From Gammaproteobacteria bacterium (GTDB lineage: Bacteria > Pseudomonadota > Gammaproteobacteria > GCA-001735895): DNA of 50,097 nt. A program made the translations under genes and the position numbers. The first letter of the stretch is position 1; every line of letters starts with the position of its first letter. The stretch is taken from positions 1 through 50,097 of the forward strand of contig JAJDOF010000143.1 in assembly GCA_022340305.1 (NCBI GenBank), given 5' to 3'. The notes beneath the pieces are model-generated. The model made no database searches and was not told the origin of the DNA. It saw only the letters and a program-made list of their open reading frames with translations. Positions 49,014-50,097 of the stretch are shown one piece after another.

Positions 49014-50097
49014 TTACATCATGCCGCCCATTCCGCCCATTCCGCCGCCCATACCACCCATATCAGGCATACCACCATGAGCGTCATCCTTCGGTAAGTC
49101 GGCGATCATCGCTTCGGTGGTGATCAGCAGACCAGCGACTGAAGCCGCGTTCTGCAGGGCTGAACGAGCCACCTTGGTCGGATCCAGAATACCCATCTCG
49201 ATCATGTCACCGTATTCACCGGTAGCCGCGTTGTAACCGTAGTTACCTTTGCCGGCTTCGACCTTGTTAGTGACCACTGAAGCCTCGGCGCCGGCATTGG
49301 CGACGATTTGACGGATCGGCTCTTCGAGTGCACGACGTAAAATATTGACACCAATATCCTGGTCGTGATTATCGCCCTTCAGCTTTTCGATCGCACCACG
49401 TGCACGTATCAGTGCAACACCGCCACCGGGAACCACGCCTTCTTCAACCGCAGCACGAGTCGAGTGCAGCGCGTCTTCTACGCGAGCCTTCTTCTCTTTC
49501 ATTTCGATTTCAGTCGCAGCACCAACCTTGATTACGGCAACACCACCGGCCAGCTTGGCCAGACGTTCCTGCATTTTCTCGGTGTCGTAGTCAGAAGTTG
49601 ACTCGCCGATTTGCGCCTTGATCTGACCGATACGGTCCTGGATTTCTTCCGCCGAACCAGCACCATCAACGATGGTGGTATTTTCCTTGGTGATGGAAAC
49701 TTTCTTGGCAGAACCCAGGTCTTCCAGGGTCGTCTTTTCCAGGCTCAGGCCGACTTCTTCAGAAATCACCTGGCCACCCGTCAGTACAGCGATGTCCTGC
49801 AGCATGGCTTTACGACGATCGCCGAAACCAGGTGCTTTAACCGCACAGACTTTAACGATACCACGCATGCTGTTGACCACCAGAGTCGCCAGAGCTTCTC
49901 CTTCGATGTCTTCGGCGACGATCAGTAACGGCTTGCTTGCCTTGGCGACGGCTTCAAGTACCGGCAGCAGTTCACGGATGTTGGAAATCTTCTTGTCGAA
50001 CAGCAGGATCAGCGGCTCTTCGAGTTCGGCCGACATGGTGGACTGGTCGTTGACGAAGTAAGGTGACAGGTAACCACGGTCAAACTGCATACCTTCA
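49014..50097 (-). CDS. groL: 60 kDa chaperonin GroEL, C-terminal part (5' end beyond window)
   Basis: About 361 residues of the roughly 545-residue chaperonin are present, open to the right edge, so the apical domain from [14 protein letters not shown] onward, the C-terminal intermediate domain and most of the equatorial domain are seen. Landmarks are [20 protein letters not shown], the [20 protein letters not shown] hinge, [14 protein letters not shown] (ATP-site loop), and DGAG and GILDPTKV segments. It ends in a GGM-rich tail ([14 protein letters not shown]), the hallmark of bacterial GroEL. groS would be expected further upstream, beyond the window. A perfect terminator follows at 48842-48869. 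Confidence 0.98.
   Translation of the reverse strand, partial: EGMQFDRGYLSPYFVNDQSTMSAELEEPLILLFDKKISNIRELLPVLEAVAKASKPLLIVAEDIEGEALATLVVNSMRGIVKVCAVKAPGFGDRRKAMLQDIAVLTGGQVISEEVGLSLEKTTLEDLGSAKKVSITKENTTIVDGAGSAEEIQDRIGQIKAQIGESTSDYDTEKMQERLAKLAGGVAVIKVGAATEIEMKEKKARVEDALHSTRAAVEEGVVPGGGVALIRARGAIEKLKGDNHDQDIGVNILRRALEEPIRQIVANAGAEASVVTNKVEAGKGNYGYNAATGEYGDMIEMGILDPTKVARSALQNAASVAGLLITTEAMIADLPKDDAHGGMPDMGGMGGGMGGMGGMM

Overview
The window looks like the chromosome of a free-living, probably marine gammaproteobacterium with a respiratory, cytochrome-rich lifestyle. That placement is inferred from gene order (ispF-nagZ-mscS-hpt, dapC-dapD-yffB-dapE-gluQ, a complete ccmABCDEFGHI operon, groL) and from protein family resemblance; no rRNA is present to confirm it. 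Coding density is high, and I see no insertion sequence, prophage, tRNA, rRNA or CRISPR array.

Layout. (1) 1-4776, minus strand: a housekeeping run transcribed as degenerate M48-like protein, heme A synthase, ispF, nagZ, an MscS-type channel, then hpt, which runs off the left edge. (2) 4777-6333: a sparse stretch with a strong terminator, a probable frameshifted gene remnant and a HugZ-like flavin split-barrel protein. (3) 6334-11205, plus strand: dapC-dapD-yffB-dapE-gluQ, joined by short gaps or overlaps, then a rhodanese. (4) 11226-18408, minus strand: the full System I cytochrome c maturation operon, including a 52-residue ccmD with a GTG start and a ccmI whose C-terminal domain is duplicated in tandem. 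(5) 18544-21230: a small coiled-coil protein, a cation diffusion facilitator and an MFS transporter.

(6) 21322-45148 is the most interesting part: about 24 kb of envelope genes in two arms that diverge from a 372-bp intergenic region (29134-29505). The leftward arm encodes an HzsA-related diheme lipoprotein, an SH3/beta-barrel protein, a TIGR04565-like outer-membrane barrel, a TlpA thioredoxin, a DUF4266 lipoprotein ending in a Cys-rich tail, a DUF3570 barrel and a TpsB/FhaC-type POTRA barrel. The rightward arm encodes a monoheme exported protein, a lipoprotein with two tandem heme modules and a LamG-like domain, a Tat-exported DUF1501-like protein, ApbE flavinyltransferase, an exported coiled-coil protein, three TPR proteins, a small exported protein, ExbB, two ExbD (one lacking the key Asp) and an AgmX/PglI-type TonB-like protein. 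I read this as a proton-motive-force-powered, envelope-spanning machine coupled to surface cytochromes, with its own maturation factors (TlpA, ApbE). Its substrate is unknown.

(7) 45164-50097: a GNAT acetyltransferase, an exported jelly-roll-like protein, a NapC/NirT tetraheme cytochrome with a diheme cytochrome c behind a perfect FNR-type box, a small family of terminator/hairpin repeats, and the C-terminal two thirds of groL running off the right edge.
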